Below are positions 42,988 through 54,404 of a stretch of DNA of 64,000 bases, piece after piece; position 1 is the first letter of the stretch, and every line of letters starts with the position of its first letter. The notes below the pieces were generated by a model that was given only the letters and a program-made list of their open reading frames with translations, had not been told where the DNA came from and searched no databases. This DNA comes from Bifidobacterium phasiani. GTDB lineage: Bacteria; Actinomycetota; Actinomycetes; Actinomycetales; Bifidobacteriaceae. The DNA lies in contig NZ_JAHBBD010000006.1 of NCBI RefSeq assembly GCF_019331775.1, positions 1 to 64,000 on the forward strand. Reading direction: 5' to 3'. Position numbers and translations under genes: made by a program.

Positions 42988-43932
42988 ATGGATGGCAAAC
43001 TGCGCGTGCATGGCCACTACAACGGGTTGAAGACCACGCTGCTCTTCGCCCTGATGTGGGCCGTGATCATGCTGATCTGGTGGCTGACCGGCGGCAGCCG
43101 CGGCACACTGGGCATATTCATCGTCATCGGCCTGGCGACCACGTTCGGCTCGTACTGGTTCTCCGACAAGCTGGCGATCGCGTCGATGCGCGCCCGCGAG
43201 GTCTCCGAGCAGGAGGCGCCGATGCTCTACCGCATCGTCCGCGAGCTGTCCGCCAAGGCCGGCAAGCCGATGCCCCGCATCTACATCGCGCCGACGATGA
43301 GCCCCAACGCCTTCGCCACCGGCCGCAACGAGCGCCACGCCGCCGTCTGCTGCACCCAGGGCATCCTGCAGATCCTCAACGAGCGTGAGATCCGCGGCGT
43401 GCTCGGCCACGAGCTCATGCACGTGTACAACCACGACATCCTCACCTCGGCGGTGGCCTCCGCGATGGCGACCGTGATCAGCTACCTGGGCTATTCGCTG
43501 ATGTACTTCGGCTCGCCGCGCTCCAACGACCGCGACGGCGACGGAGCCGGCGCCTTCGGCCTGATCGGCGTGCTGCTGAGTTCGATCCTCGCGCCGATCG
43601 CCGCGTCGCTGATCCAGATGGCGATCTCGCGCACCCGCGAATACGACGCCGACGAGGACGGCAGCCGGCTCACCGGCGACCCCGAGGCGCTCGCCTCCGC
43701 CCTGAACAAGATCTCGTACGGCGCGCAGACCAACCGCATGCGCAAGACCGCGGCCACCCAGGCCGTGTCGTCGATGATGATCGCCAACCCGTTCTCCGCC
43801 GTCGGCTTCAGCAAGCTGTTCTCCACCCATCCGCCGACCGAGGACCGCATCGCGCGGCTGATGCGGATGGCCCAGGAGATGCGCGCCTCCGGCATCTACG
43901 GCGCCGGCGGCGACGCGCAGATCCGGTACTGA
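42988..43932 (+). CDS. htpX: Zinc metalloprotease HtpX
   Basis: Membrane-bound M48 protease of 314 residues that degrades misfolded membrane proteins. Two N-terminal transmembrane helices (about 16-35 and 42-60) precede the catalytic domain with zinc motif GHELMHVYNHD, a further pair of hydrophobic segments (SAVASAMATVISYLGYSLMY and GLIGVLLSSILAPIAASLIQ) and the third-ligand motif REYDADEDGSRL. STHPPTEDRI near the C-terminus is the usual substrate-cleft motif. TACGCT lies 8 bases before the ATG and no ribosome-binding site is seen, so it is probably leaderless. Confidence 0.94.
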   Translation: MDGKLRVHGHYNGLKTTLLFALMWAVIMLIWWLTGGSRGTLGIFIVIGLATTFGSYWFSDKLAIASMRAREVSEQEAPMLYRIVRELSAKAGKPMPRIYIAPTMSPNAFATGRNERHAAVCCTQGILQILNEREIRGVLGHELMHVYNHDILTSAVASAMATVISYLGYSLMYFGSPRSNDRDGDGAGAFGLIGVLLSSILAPIAASLIQMAISRTREYDADEDGSRLTGDPEALASALNKISYGAQTNRMRKTAATQAVSSMMIANPFSAVGFSKLFSTHPPTEDRIARLMRMAQEMRASGIYGAGGDAQIRY

Positions 43933-43950
43933 CGCGATCCGCGGCATGCG

Positions 43951-44000
43951 GCATGAAGCCATTCGGCATGAAGCCATTCGGCATGAAGCCATTCGGCATG
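43951..44000. repeat. Three tandem copies of a 15-bp unit
   Basis: GCATGAAGCCATTCG is repeated exactly at 43951, 43966 and 43981, followed by a partial copy. It lies just after htpX and 41 bases before a run of GCGCACAATGTG sites. Confidence 0.9.
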
Positions 44001-44040
44001 CCTTCATGCATGGCTCGCCTCATGCGCCGGATGCCGCTCC

Positions 44041-44203
44041 GCGCACAATGTGCATTGACCGTCGCGGCGATTTCGGCATCATGCCAATGACCACCCGCGC
44101 CGTTCCACGCGCACAATGTGTCTTGGAGGAGGTGGCGGTTTTGGCGTCATTGCAATGGGCGTCCATGCTTTTCGACGCGCACAATGTGTCGGTGGGATGA
44201 GCG
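44041..44203. repeat. Diverged 68-bp tandem repeat headed by GCGCACAATGTG
   Basis: GCGCACAATGTG occurs at 44041, 44109 and 44177, exactly 68 bases apart. The first two units also share blocks in their interiors (GGCG-T-TT--GGC-TCAT--CAATG), so they are diverged tandem copies; the third is partial. The same 12 bases form the arm tips of hairpins at 49910, 51183 and 52633. Nothing else is recognised up to the tRNA-Gly promoter (TTGCGG, 16 bases, TATGGT at 44348). Confidence 0.8.
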
Positions 44204-44381
44204 TATGCCGGCGATGCGATGCCATGCCGTGCCGGTGGTACCGGGCTTGTGCGGTTGCGCGCGGCGTCCGTGCCGCCGTGCCCGCGTCATCGTGCGTCGC
44301 CGTCATGCGTGTTGTCTGTTTCCCATTGCGGGGCGGACGTGGTAGGCTATGGTTTTGTGCCTGCCACAAGCGGGCCGGTTT

Positions 44382-44455
44382 GCGGGCGTAGTTCATCGGT
44401 AGAATGAAAGCTTCCCAAGCTTTAGAGGCGGGTTCGACTCCCGTCGCCCGCTCCA
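44382..44455 (+). tRNA. tRNA-Gly(CCC)
   Basis: Acceptor stem GCGGGCG / CGCCCGC, D-arm TAGTTCATCGGTAGA, anticodon loop CTTCCCAAG giving CCC (codon GGG), T-arm GGGTTCGACTCCC, discriminator T and an encoded CCA. Length is 74 bases. Confidence 0.95.
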
Positions 44456-44900
44456 CTTCCCTGCTTATCCGCCGCACGCCCCTAGGCGTCTGGCGCGCTG
44501 TTTTCTCTTGTCGTTCCGGTTCCATTCGCAATTGCCAGTCGCGTCTGCTGGCGGCATATGTTCGCCTGTTCCGCCGCTCTCGCGCCGTCGCCCCCGCTCC
44601 GCCGCGCCATGCCGCTGTTCCCGAGCCGCTCGCCTGGCCGGTTCCGGTTCTCGGGGCGCTTGGGCGGAAGTCGGAACCGGACGGAGCGTGGGCGGCTCCG
44701 ACGTGCGGAGAGATGGGTTTCGGCGTGTTTGGATGAGTGCATGACATGACCGCGGTGCGGCTCCGGCATGCGGGGGCGCGGGGGTAGGGGTTTCGGGTCC
44801 CAAGCCGTTGTTCGGTAGTCTTTCAGCCATACGCAAGCCTATATGCCTATATACAGGCGGCTTGCCTGGCGGATCACACCACTCGGGAAAGACACGGTAT
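44456..44900. other. Gap between tRNA-Gly and the surface-protein gene
   Basis: No gene is supported. A short inverted repeat GCAAGCC / GGCTTGC (44833-44839 with 44859-44865) encloses an AT-rich loop with two TATAT words, about 35 bases before the surface-protein ATG; it could be part of its promoter or an operator. Confidence 0.35.
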
Positions 44901-47882
44901 ATGACACGGAAACGCCCAGCACACAAAGCGCATCACACGCGCATCAGGCCGTTGGCATGCATCGTCGCCATGGCGTTGTGCGGTTCGCTCGGCCTCGCGG
45001 CGTTCGGCGGCACGGCCCTCGCCGACACCGCCGACGCCGCCGGCGGCACGGCGGCGGTCACGACGGTATCCACGGCGGATGCCCCGGCGGCCCCCGACGG
45101 CGCGACGCCGGGAACCGACGGCGGCGCGCTGCCCGACGGGGACGCGCCCGTCGGCGATACGGGCACGCCGGGAGCCGGCACGGCGGCGCAGCCCGCGACC
45201 GGTGACGCCGGCGCGGCGGACGGCACCGGCGCCGCCGCGGATGACGGCGCAACAGCCGGCGCCGACGATACGCCGGCGAACGGCGGCAACGCCGATACGG
45301 CGACAAACGGCGCCCCCGACCCCGCGCCCGTCGCGGACCCCGTCGCCGGCATCGGCGACACGACGTACGCCACGCTGGCCGACGCATTGGCGCACGCGCA
45401 GCCCGACGACACCATCGTCCTGCTGAAGGACGCCTCGCTGGACGCCACCGTCGTCGTCGCCGACAACCTCACGATTGAACTGGACCAGCACGAGATCCAG
45501 GTCAGCCTGCCGGCGGCCAATGGCACCGCGAACGCATTCGACGTCCGATCCGGCGCCGTCCTGACCGTGCGCAACGGCTCGATCTACGGCACGCCCGCGC
45601 AGGACTCGCGCGCGGTGCTCGCGCACGCCGGATCCGGCGTCGTGGTCGACCACGCGCGCATCGCCGACTTCCGCGCCACGAGCGGCAACGGCGGCGCCAT
45701 CAGCGCACAGGGCGCGTCGCTGACGTTCGATAATGCGGAGTTCGGCTTCGTCGACATGGCCGACGGCGGCGGCGTCGCCCGCTGGGGCTACAACGAGGCG
45801 CTGTCCGGCGGCGCCGTGTACGCCAAGGACTGCACGATACGCGCCGTCAAGACCGCGCTGTACTACAACAACGCCACCGCCGCGCCGCAGATGTCCGACG
45901 CCGCGGTCGGCAGCGGCGGCGCGATGCTGCTGGAGGGCGACGCGACCGACGCCGTCATCGCCGACTCGTACTGCCTGAGCAACACCGCGGGCGCGAACGG
46001 CGGCGCGCTGTACCTCACCGGCAAGGGCCGGCTGTCCGTGTCCAACGTCTGGTTCGACTACAACGCCAGCGGCGCGAAGTCCAACGGCGGCGCCATCGCC
46101 GCGTCGGGCGGCGCGGTCACGATCGAGGGGTCGAAGTTCCAGGAGAACATCGCCAAGGTCGCCGGCGGCGCGCTGTATCAGCGCGGCGGCTCGCTGACCG
46201 TCTCCGGCACGCAGTTCCTGAGCAACGAGTCGCAGGCCAAGAACACCGAGGGCGACGGGCTGCAGTCCGGCGGCGCGATCTACCTGGCGAGCGGGGCGGA
46301 CTTCGCGGTGACGGACAGCGAGTTCACCGGCAACAAGGCGCCCGACGCCTCCGGCGGCGCCATCGTGGCGTTCTACCCGAAGGACTTCTCGGTGCGTACC
46401 AGCACGTTCAAGGACAACAGCGTGTTCACCGGCAACTTCCTGCTGAGCACGGGCACCGGCGGCCTCGGCGGCGCGATCTTCGCGATCATCACCGGCGACG
46501 GGCTGCTGGAGGGCAACACGTTCGAGGGCAACGAGGCCAGCGCCGGCGGCGCGCTGTGCGCGTACAACCTGTTCGGCGGCATGAAGAGCTTCGTGATGCG
46601 CGACAACGTGATGCGCGGCAACACCGCCACGGTGCGCGGCGGCGCGATCCGCCTGCTCGACCGCGAGGCGGCCGGCGACTTCACTCTCGAATCGGGGCTG
46701 ATCGAGGGGAACAAGGCCGTCATCGGCGGCGGCATCGACCTGACCGCCCGCGACCCGGGCGACACCCAGGTCGACCTGGCGCTCAGGAACGTGCTGATCA
46801 CCGGCAACCGGGCCGGCGCCGGCGGCGGCATCTGGTCGTGCCCGTCCAGCCAGCTGCGCATGTACCCGACGATGGGCGGCGCGGTGTACGGCAACACCGC
46901 CGGCATGGACGAGAACCCCGGGGGCATGGCCGTCGTCGGCGACGACATCCAGTACGAGGGCCTGGACACCAACGGGGACAAGACCTTCCTGCCGCTGGAG
47001 TCCGCGCCGACGACCTTCATGGCGCTGTCCGGGCGCGCGCTCGGCGGCGGCCGGGTCGACTGGTACGAGGACGCCGCCTCGCGGTACGCGGACGGTCCCG
47101 TGCTCAAGGACCCCGCCGTCTGGGGCGGCACCAACCTGACGACCGGCCTGCACGCGGAGCTCGGCGCCGACGCGATCGCGGCCGCGACGGCCGAGGCGCG
47201 GCTCGTCATCCGCGACAACGAGGCGGACCTGGTCGGCGGCGGCATCGCCTCCAACAGCATCGTCGAGATCGGCGTGCCGACCGGCACCGTCGATGTGCCG
47301 GTCTCCAAGAGCTGGGCGGACGGCGCGGCGGGCGCCGATTCGGTCGTCGCCGTGCTCTACCGCGTCGCCGACGACGGCAGCCGGCTGCGGCTCGACGAGG
47401 CGACGCTCGACCAGGACGGCGGCTGGAGCCACACCTTCGACGCGCTGCCCGCGACCTACCTCGCCGCGGACGGCGTCGAACGCGACGTCGTCTACACGGT
47501 CGCCGAGGAGGGCGCGGACGGGTCCGGGCGCGTCACCATCGGCGGGACGACCTACGAATCCGTGGTTTCCGGCGACGCCGCGGGCGGGTTCACGATCACC
47601 AACACCGCGGTGGCGGATCCCGAGCCGGATCCGGATGGGGACCCCGATCCGGGCGAGATGCCGGGCGGCGGCGATCCCAAGGGCGATCCCGACCCGGGCA
47701 CGCCGGAGCCGGACGACCACGGGACGGGCGAAGGCAAGCAGGCCGCGTCGACGGACGACGCCGCGAAGCCGAAGCGGCTCGCCGCGACCTCGGGCGCATC
47801 GATGCCGATGGCGCTGGCGGCCGCGCTCATGCTGGGCGCCGCCGTGCTGACGGCGGTGTGCCGCAGGGCGATGCGCCGGTAG
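44901..47882 (+). CDS. Secreted beta-helix surface protein with Cna-B-like domain
   Basis: A 993-residue exported protein. The N-terminus (basic MTRKRP..., hydrophobic core CIVAMALCGSLGLAAFGGTA, then ALAD) is a signal peptide. A Gly/Ala/Asp/Thr-rich linker leads to a right-handed parallel beta-helix (about 150-780) built on recurring N-x-G-G-A-(I/L)-Y/S turns such as NGGALYLTGKG and SGGAIVAFYPK. A Cna-B-type domain follows (about 795-900, starting VPVSKSWADG), then a Pro/Asp/Gly spacer, LAATSGAS, a hydrophobic helix and CRRAMRR. That ending is a wall-sorting layout, but LAATSG deviates from LPxTG and LAxTG. Ligand unknown; adhesion or glycan binding is likely. A terminator follows. Confidence 0.85.
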   Translation: MTRKRPAHKAHHTRIRPLACIVAMALCGSLGLAAFGGTALADTADAAGGTAAVTTVSTADAPAAPDGATPGTDGGALPDGDAPVGDTGTPGAGTAAQPATGDAGAADGTGAAADDGATAGADDTPANGGNADTATNGAPDPAPVADPVAGIGDTTYATLADALAHAQPDDTIVLLKDASLDATVVVADNLTIELDQHEIQVSLPAANGTANAFDVRSGAVLTVRNGSIYGTPAQDSRAVLAHAGSGVVVDHARIADFRATSGNGGAISAQGASLTFDNAEFGFVDMADGGGVARWGYNEALSGGAVYAKDCTIRAVKTALYYNNATAAPQMSDAAVGSGGAMLLEGDATDAVIADSYCLSNTAGANGGALYLTGKGRLSVSNVWFDYNASGAKSNGGAIAASGGAVTIEGSKFQENIAKVAGGALYQRGGSLTVSGTQFLSNESQAKNTEGDGLQSGGAIYLASGADFAVTDSEFTGNKAPDASGGAIVAFYPKDFSVRTSTFKDNSVFTGNFLLSTGTGGLGGAIFAIITGDGLLEGNTFEGNEASAGGALCAYNLFGGMKSFVMRDNVMRGNTATVRGGAIRLLDREAAGDFTLESGLIEGNKAVIGGGIDLTARDPGDTQVDLALRNVLITGNRAGAGGGIWSCPSSQLRMYPTMGGAVYGNTAGMDENPGGMAVVGDDIQYEGLDTNGDKTFLPLESAPTTFMALSGRALGGGRVDWYEDAASRYADGPVLKDPAVWGGTNLTTGLHAELGADAIAAATAEARLVIRDNEADLVGGGIASNSIVEIGVPTGTVDVPVSKSWADGAAGADSVVAVLYRVADDGSRLRLDEATLDQDGGWSHTFDALPATYLAADGVERDVVYTVAEEGADGSGRVTIGGTTYESVVSGDAAGGFTITNTAVADPEPDPDGDPDPGEMPGGGDPKGDPDPGTPEPDDHGTGEGKQAASTDDAAKPKRLAATSGASMPMALAAALMLGAAVLTAVCRRAMRR

Positions 47883-48550
47883 CCGTGCTCCGCGACGGCG
47901 GCATCCGGCCGCCGCCGACGCCGAAACGCAACCGAGGGGCGTCCGCCAATGCCAGGCGGGCGCCCCTCCGGCGTTGCGGGGACGCGGCAGGCCGGGTGAC
48001 GGGCCGCCCCATGCCTATCGCCAATGGGTCTTCCGGCGTTTCAGGGCGCCGCGGGCCGGGATGCGGGAACGAATGCGGAGGCGGGCGCTCCTTTCGTGCC
48101 GAAGAGCAGGCGCGCCGCCTGGCGCGAACATGCGTGCAGTGGCGTCTCGGCGTCTCGAGGGCGCCCGCTCTGTCGGAGTCGACTGTTGTCGGGGCGCCGC
48201 GTGCCGTTCCGTCGGGCGTTGCCGCGCCGTTCGACCGCCAACGACGTGCGGCCTGCCGGGCGTCGCCGCTGTTCGTCAGCCGTTGACGTTCCGTGCCCGC
48301 CGTGAGTCCGTAGGACATGCCGCTACATGGCGGCGTGGCGTTGTGCCGCCCACGCTCGGTGGAGACCGCCGCCCGGTCCAAAAGCCGTAAGACGCCCGCC
48401 TGCCGCTCCGCGCCCGTGCGGTGCCGCAGTCAGTCGCATGCCCCGCTGCGCAGGTCCGCCGCCCGACGCCGCGGCCGACTGTGACCAAACGCACACGGCG
48501 CCGGGCCGCAAAACGGGGCGGGGTCGCGGAAATGGCGCGATAATGGCAGT
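47883..48550. other. Long gap between the surface protein and aldolase genes
   Basis: After the terminator at 47934-47968 this 668-bp gap shows no frame with plausible codon use. It may be a degraded region. At its end GATAAT (48539-48544) is the likely -10 box of the aldolase, 6 bases before the ATG. Confidence 0.4.
47934..47968 (+). terminator. Terminator of the surface-protein gene
   Basis: A 14-bp stem with one G-T pair (GAGGGGCGTCCGCC with GGCGGGCGCCCCTC) and a 7-base loop AATGCCA, 51 bases after the stop codon. Confidence 0.8.
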
Positions 48551-49639
<1,089 letters not shown>

Positions 49640-49715
49640 CGCCCGCGCCCGGGCCTGCGCTTGCCGCCCGGATGGCCGCCGCCGCTCGGATTGATTCCTC
49701 GCCCCGTGCTGCCTG

Positions 49716-49869
49716 GGCCCGCTCCGCATGGCCCAGGCTCTGCATCGCCTGGGCTCCGCAAGGCCAGGACCGCATCGCTCGGGCCTCGCATGGCCAAGGC
49801 TTCGCATCGCTTGAGCTCTGCATCGCTTGAGCTCTGCATTGCTTGGGCTCTGCATCGCTCAGGTCCCGC
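49716..49869. repeat. Degenerate 16-bp tandem repeats
   Basis: About nine imperfect copies of a 16-base unit; the best are AGCTCTGCATCGCTTG followed by AGCTCTGCATTGCTTG, and earlier units drift towards GGCTCCGCAAGGCCAG. It lies after the aldolase gene and 41 bases before the hairpin at 49910. Confidence 0.8.
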
Positions 49870-49909
49870 GCCCCGCCCGCTTTGCCGGTCATCCGCCCCC
49901 TTTCTCCCC

Positions 49910-49982
49910 GCGCACAATGTGCAATTCTTCACGCTGAGCGCGTCAAAATCGCAGCTCAGCGTGAAGAACTGCACATTGTGCA
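49910..49982. repeat. GCGCACAATGTGC hairpin, copy A
   Basis: Arms 49910-49939 and 49954-49981 are inverted copies (GCGCACAATGTGCAATTCTT, then CACGCTGAGC) with one G-T pair and a 14-base loop. It lies upstream of the esterase gene. Copies B and C are at 51183 and 52633. The rest of the 410-bp gap holds the adjacent tandem repeats and the esterase start signals. Confidence 0.85.
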
Positions 49983-50049
49983 TTTGGGGAGGGGCGGATT
50001 CCTCCGATGCCGGGGCTTATCATCGAAAGCATCGACGAAGGAGACAGCC

Positions 50050-51039
50050 ATGCCCGACAACGAAGCCGCCGCCAATATCGCTGCGCCTCCGGCCCAATCG
50101 CCGATGGAGCCGCTGCTCGGATACACCGCCGCGACCTTCCCGCGGTCCGACGAAGCCCCGGAAGGCTGCCGGGTCATCGACGATTGGGAGGAGGACGACT
50201 TCGGCCATCCGGTGGATATCACCGAGGAGACCTATGTGACGCGACGGCTATCCGATGGATCCGCGGTCGACCTGCCGATGTGGATCTACTCGCCCGCCGG
50301 CGTGCGGCCGCCCGATGAGGGCTGGCCGGTGGTCGTATTCGTGCGCGGCTCGGCGTTCCATGAGCAGAACGTGCTGGGGTTCACGGACTGCTGCGTGCGA
50401 ATCGCCGCGCGCGGGTACCTGGTTGCCGCCCCGAAGTATCGGCATAGCGACATCGCGCCGTTCCCCGCGCAGATGCAGGACTGCAAAACCGCGGTGCGAT
50501 ACGTCCGTGCGCATGCCGGCCGGCTGCACGCCGATCCCGAGCGCGTGGCGCTGTGGGGTGAGTCGTCCGGCGCGCATACGGTGCTGATGGCCGGGTTCAC
50601 CGGCGATACGGGGCCCGACACCGAGGATTACCAGGAGTTCAGCGCCGAGGTGCGGTGCATCGTGGACTGGTATGGGCCGACCGATTTCGCGATGATGAAC
50701 TATTACCCCAGCGCGCAGAATCATCATGACCCGGACAGCCCGGAAGGCTGGGAGCTGGGGCATGTCGACGTGCTCGAGCGGCTCGAGGACAGCCGTCTTG
50801 CATCGCCGATGACGTATCTTGTCGCCGAGCGTCCCACCCCGCCGACGCTGATCATGCATGGCGGGCGCGACATGCTGGTTCCGTTCAATCAGAGCTGCAG
50901 GCTTTATGCGCGAATGCGCGAGCTGGGCAAGGACGTGACGTTCATCAAGCTCGCCGAAGCGGGGCATGGCTGCCGGGGCTTCCGCAGCGAGCGGGCGCTG
51001 GGATGCGTCGCCGATTTCCTGGCCGCTCATATGGGATGA
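50050..51039 (+). CDS. Alpha/beta hydrolase, BD-FAE/esterase type
   Basis: A 329-residue hydrolase without a signal peptide, resembling carbohydrate or carboxyl esterases of the BD-FAE / hormone-sensitive-lipase-like group. The oxyanion region is VVVFVRGSAF (in place of the usual HGG), the nucleophile is Ser172 in WGESSGAHT, the acid is the Asp of MHGGRDMLV and the base is the His of EAGHGCRGF. VDWYGPTDF is typical of the group. It may remove acyl groups from oligosaccharides, but the substrate is not shown. AAGGAG lies 7 bases before the ATG. It is flanked on both sides by hairpins A and B. Confidence 0.83.
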   Translation: MPDNEAAANIAAPPAQSPMEPLLGYTAATFPRSDEAPEGCRVIDDWEEDDFGHPVDITEETYVTRRLSDGSAVDLPMWIYSPAGVRPPDEGWPVVVFVRGSAFHEQNVLGFTDCCVRIAARGYLVAAPKYRHSDIAPFPAQMQDCKTAVRYVRAHAGRLHADPERVALWGESSGAHTVLMAGFTGDTGPDTEDYQEFSAEVRCIVDWYGPTDFAMMNYYPSAQNHHDPDSPEGWELGHVDVLERLEDSRLASPMTYLVAERPTPPTLIMHGGRDMLVPFNQSCRLYARMRELGKDVTFIKLAEAGHGCRGFRSERALGCVADFLAAHMG

Positions 51040-51121
51040 TCGGATCGCGCTGCGCCTTTCGGCGGCGGGAAGCGCTGGCGCGCCGGCGCCGCGCCGATCC
51101 GCCTTGCCGGGCATTCCTTTC

Positions 51122-51180
51122 CTATATCCCTATATCCCTATATATCCCTATATCCCTTTTGGATATATCCCTTTTGGATA
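51122..51180. repeat. TATATCCC tandem repeat and palindromic extension
   Basis: Several TATATCCC-type units (51123-51157) followed by two copies of CCCTTTTGGATA. The sequence is AT-rich in a GC-rich genome and touches hairpin B. Confidence 0.85.
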
Positions 51181-51182
51181 AT

Positions 51183-51266
51183 CCCATGCGCACAATGTGC
51201 AGTTCTTCACGCTGAGCGGGAATTATCAGGCTCTCAGCGTGAAGAACTGCACATTGTGCGCATGGG
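51183..51266. repeat. GCGCACAATGTGC hairpin, copy B
   Basis: Perfect 34-bp arms (51183-51216 with 51233-51266; CCCATGCGCACAATGTGCAG at the start) and a 16-base loop. It lies between the convergent esterase and AbiEi/DUF559-like genes, where it may also act as a bidirectional terminator. Confidence 0.9.
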
Positions 51267-51303
51267 GAAAGAGGCGCGCCCTGGCTGAGGGGAGCGGCAG
51301 GAT

Positions 51304-51366
51304 GGGCTATGGGCTATGGGCTATGGGCTATGGGCTATGGGCTATGGGCTATGGGCTATGGGCTAT
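51304..51366. repeat. Nine tandem copies of GGGCTAT
   Basis: Nine exact 7-base units, followed by a broken tenth. As 7 is not a multiple of 3, changes in copy number would shift any reading frame through it. It lies 38 bases after hairpin B and 77 bases before the stop of the leftward gene at 51443, so in neither neighbouring gene is it coding. Confidence 0.95.
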
Positions 51367-51442
51367 GGGCATGGCGTGCAGGGCGGCCGCTTGGCGATCG
51401 CCCGGTGGCCGGAATCAAAGCGGTCGGGCAGGATGCCCGGCG

Positions 51443-52411
51443 TCAGGAGGATTGCCGGCGAAGCGGAACCCCCGCGAGCTTGAGCTTCTGCCGGACGTTC
51501 TGCGGATGCTTGATGAGCTCCATATAGGTGAACCGTACGATTACGACGTTCCCGGACAATCCGAGGTTGGTCTCGCGCTCGCGTTCCCTGAGCACGGTGT
51601 CCACCACGTCCTGCCCCTGGATCATCTCCGGGTTGATGTACTTCTCCCTGCCGTCGAGCTCGCCGATGATCATGCGCCCGTCGGGCAGCCGCCACAGAAA
51701 ATCGACGCGCGCGGATGCGTTGGTGACCGGGTTGCGGAACCAGGCCTGCAGCTCCGGGGCCTCGAATCCCCATTCGATGAAATGGCCGCGCGCCTTCGAC
51801 TCCCCTCCGTTTTCGCTGCGTCCGTCCGCGAAGCCGATGACGCTGCGCGCCTGCTGTATGCCCGCGCAGCGTTTGTTGCGCTCGCAGAAGGCGATGAGGT
51901 CGTCCTTGGTAAGCAGGTGCTTGCGTAAGGCGGCATCGCAGATCGCCAACCCGTCCGGGAACTCGCACATCCGGGCGCAGTCGAACACCGTCTGCAGCAG
52001 ACCGGTGACAAGGACCCCGTGTCTGGTCGTTGCCGCCGGTTCGGGAATGTGGTGGAAGGTGAAGCATTCGCTGTTTCTGGTGCGGTTGCCGTACTGCTTG
52101 GCTATATGGATGGTGCCGTGGAGATACATGTTTTCCGTCAGTCCCCAGACCGCCGCCGCGCTGACGAGGCACAGCACCCAGGTCTTGCGCATGGCGGCCA
52201 CGGTGCGCATCATATGCATGATGCGTTCATGGTAGCTGAGTCGGTTCCAGTAGTCGCGGCGGGCGAAGAAGCGGGGCAGTGGGCGCACCAGTTCATTGAC
52301 GGCGGCGCGACGCATGAGTTTGTTGCGCTGCGCTGAGCCGGTGCTCCAGACGCAGCGGCGTTCGCGCTGGGCCTTGTCGAATAGCTGGTCGATGTCGTTG
52401 TCCCGTTTCAT
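51443..52411 (-). CDS. AbiEi/DUF559-like protein, orphan
   Basis: A 322-residue protein whose layout resembles AbiEi-like antitoxin-family proteins joined to a DUF559-type nuclease fold. Residues ~60-175 hold the AbiEi-like middle part (RKTWVLCLVSAAAVWGL, LVTGLLQTVFDCARMCEF). Residues ~230-300 have a PD-(D/E)xK-like core: Asp237 in ARVDFLWRL, Glu251 and Asp253 in IGELDGREKY, then VVIVRFTYMEL. No partner toxin gene is adjacent. Proteins of this kind are common, usually as hypotheticals, in bifidobacteria. It lies between hairpins B and C. No strong ribosome-binding site is seen. Function unknown; defence or DNA processing is possible. Confidence 0.65.
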   Translation of the reverse strand: MKRDNDIDQLFDKAQRERRCVWSTGSAQRNKLMRRAAVNELVRPLPRFFARRDYWNRLSYHERIMHMMRTVAAMRKTWVLCLVSAAAVWGLTENMYLHGTIHIAKQYGNRTRNSECFTFHHIPEPAATTRHGVLVTGLLQTVFDCARMCEFPDGLAICDAALRKHLLTKDDLIAFCERNKRCAGIQQARSVIGFADGRSENGGESKARGHFIEWGFEAPELQAWFRNPVTNASARVDFLWRLPDGRMIIGELDGREKYINPEMIQGQDVVDTVLRERERETNLGLSGNVVIVRFTYMELIKHPQNVRQKLKLAGVPLRRQSS

Positions 52412-52632
52412 GGTTGCACGATATCGGCGGCGCCCCGGGGGATGGAAGCGGACCGGGGCATTGTGGTCGAACGATTATGGGTTATCCACAATTCGGCGTG
52501 TTGCGGAGCCGTTCGCCGTCTATCGTTCGTCTTGCGTCGGATTCGTCTGCATGCTGTTCGATTCGGATCCGTCGGTTTACCGCCGAGATGCTGCTTGATC
52601 TGCCGGTTTTCGCGCCTGGCCCGCATCCCCTG

Positions 52633-54350
<1,718 letters not shown>

Positions 54351-54404
54351 CCGCCTGGGCGATGACGTCGTGAGTGGCCGCAGGTATTGGGCAGGAGTGC
54401 AGTT

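Noticed and set aside
47974..48390. A 138-codon open frame after the surface protein.
   Set aside because: Arg/Cys-rich composition, no ribosome-binding site and no family resemblance; overlaps frames of similar quality on both strands.
49716..49982. Possible CRISPR-like array because of repeats next to a palindrome.
   Set aside because: Units are 16 bases without spacers, degenerate, and no cas gene is present.
51197..51928. An open frame through the GGGCTAT repeat giving repeated MGYGLWA.
   Set aside because: It arises from the microsatellite and then runs antisense to the AbiEi/DUF559-like gene; no ribosome-binding site or coding bias.
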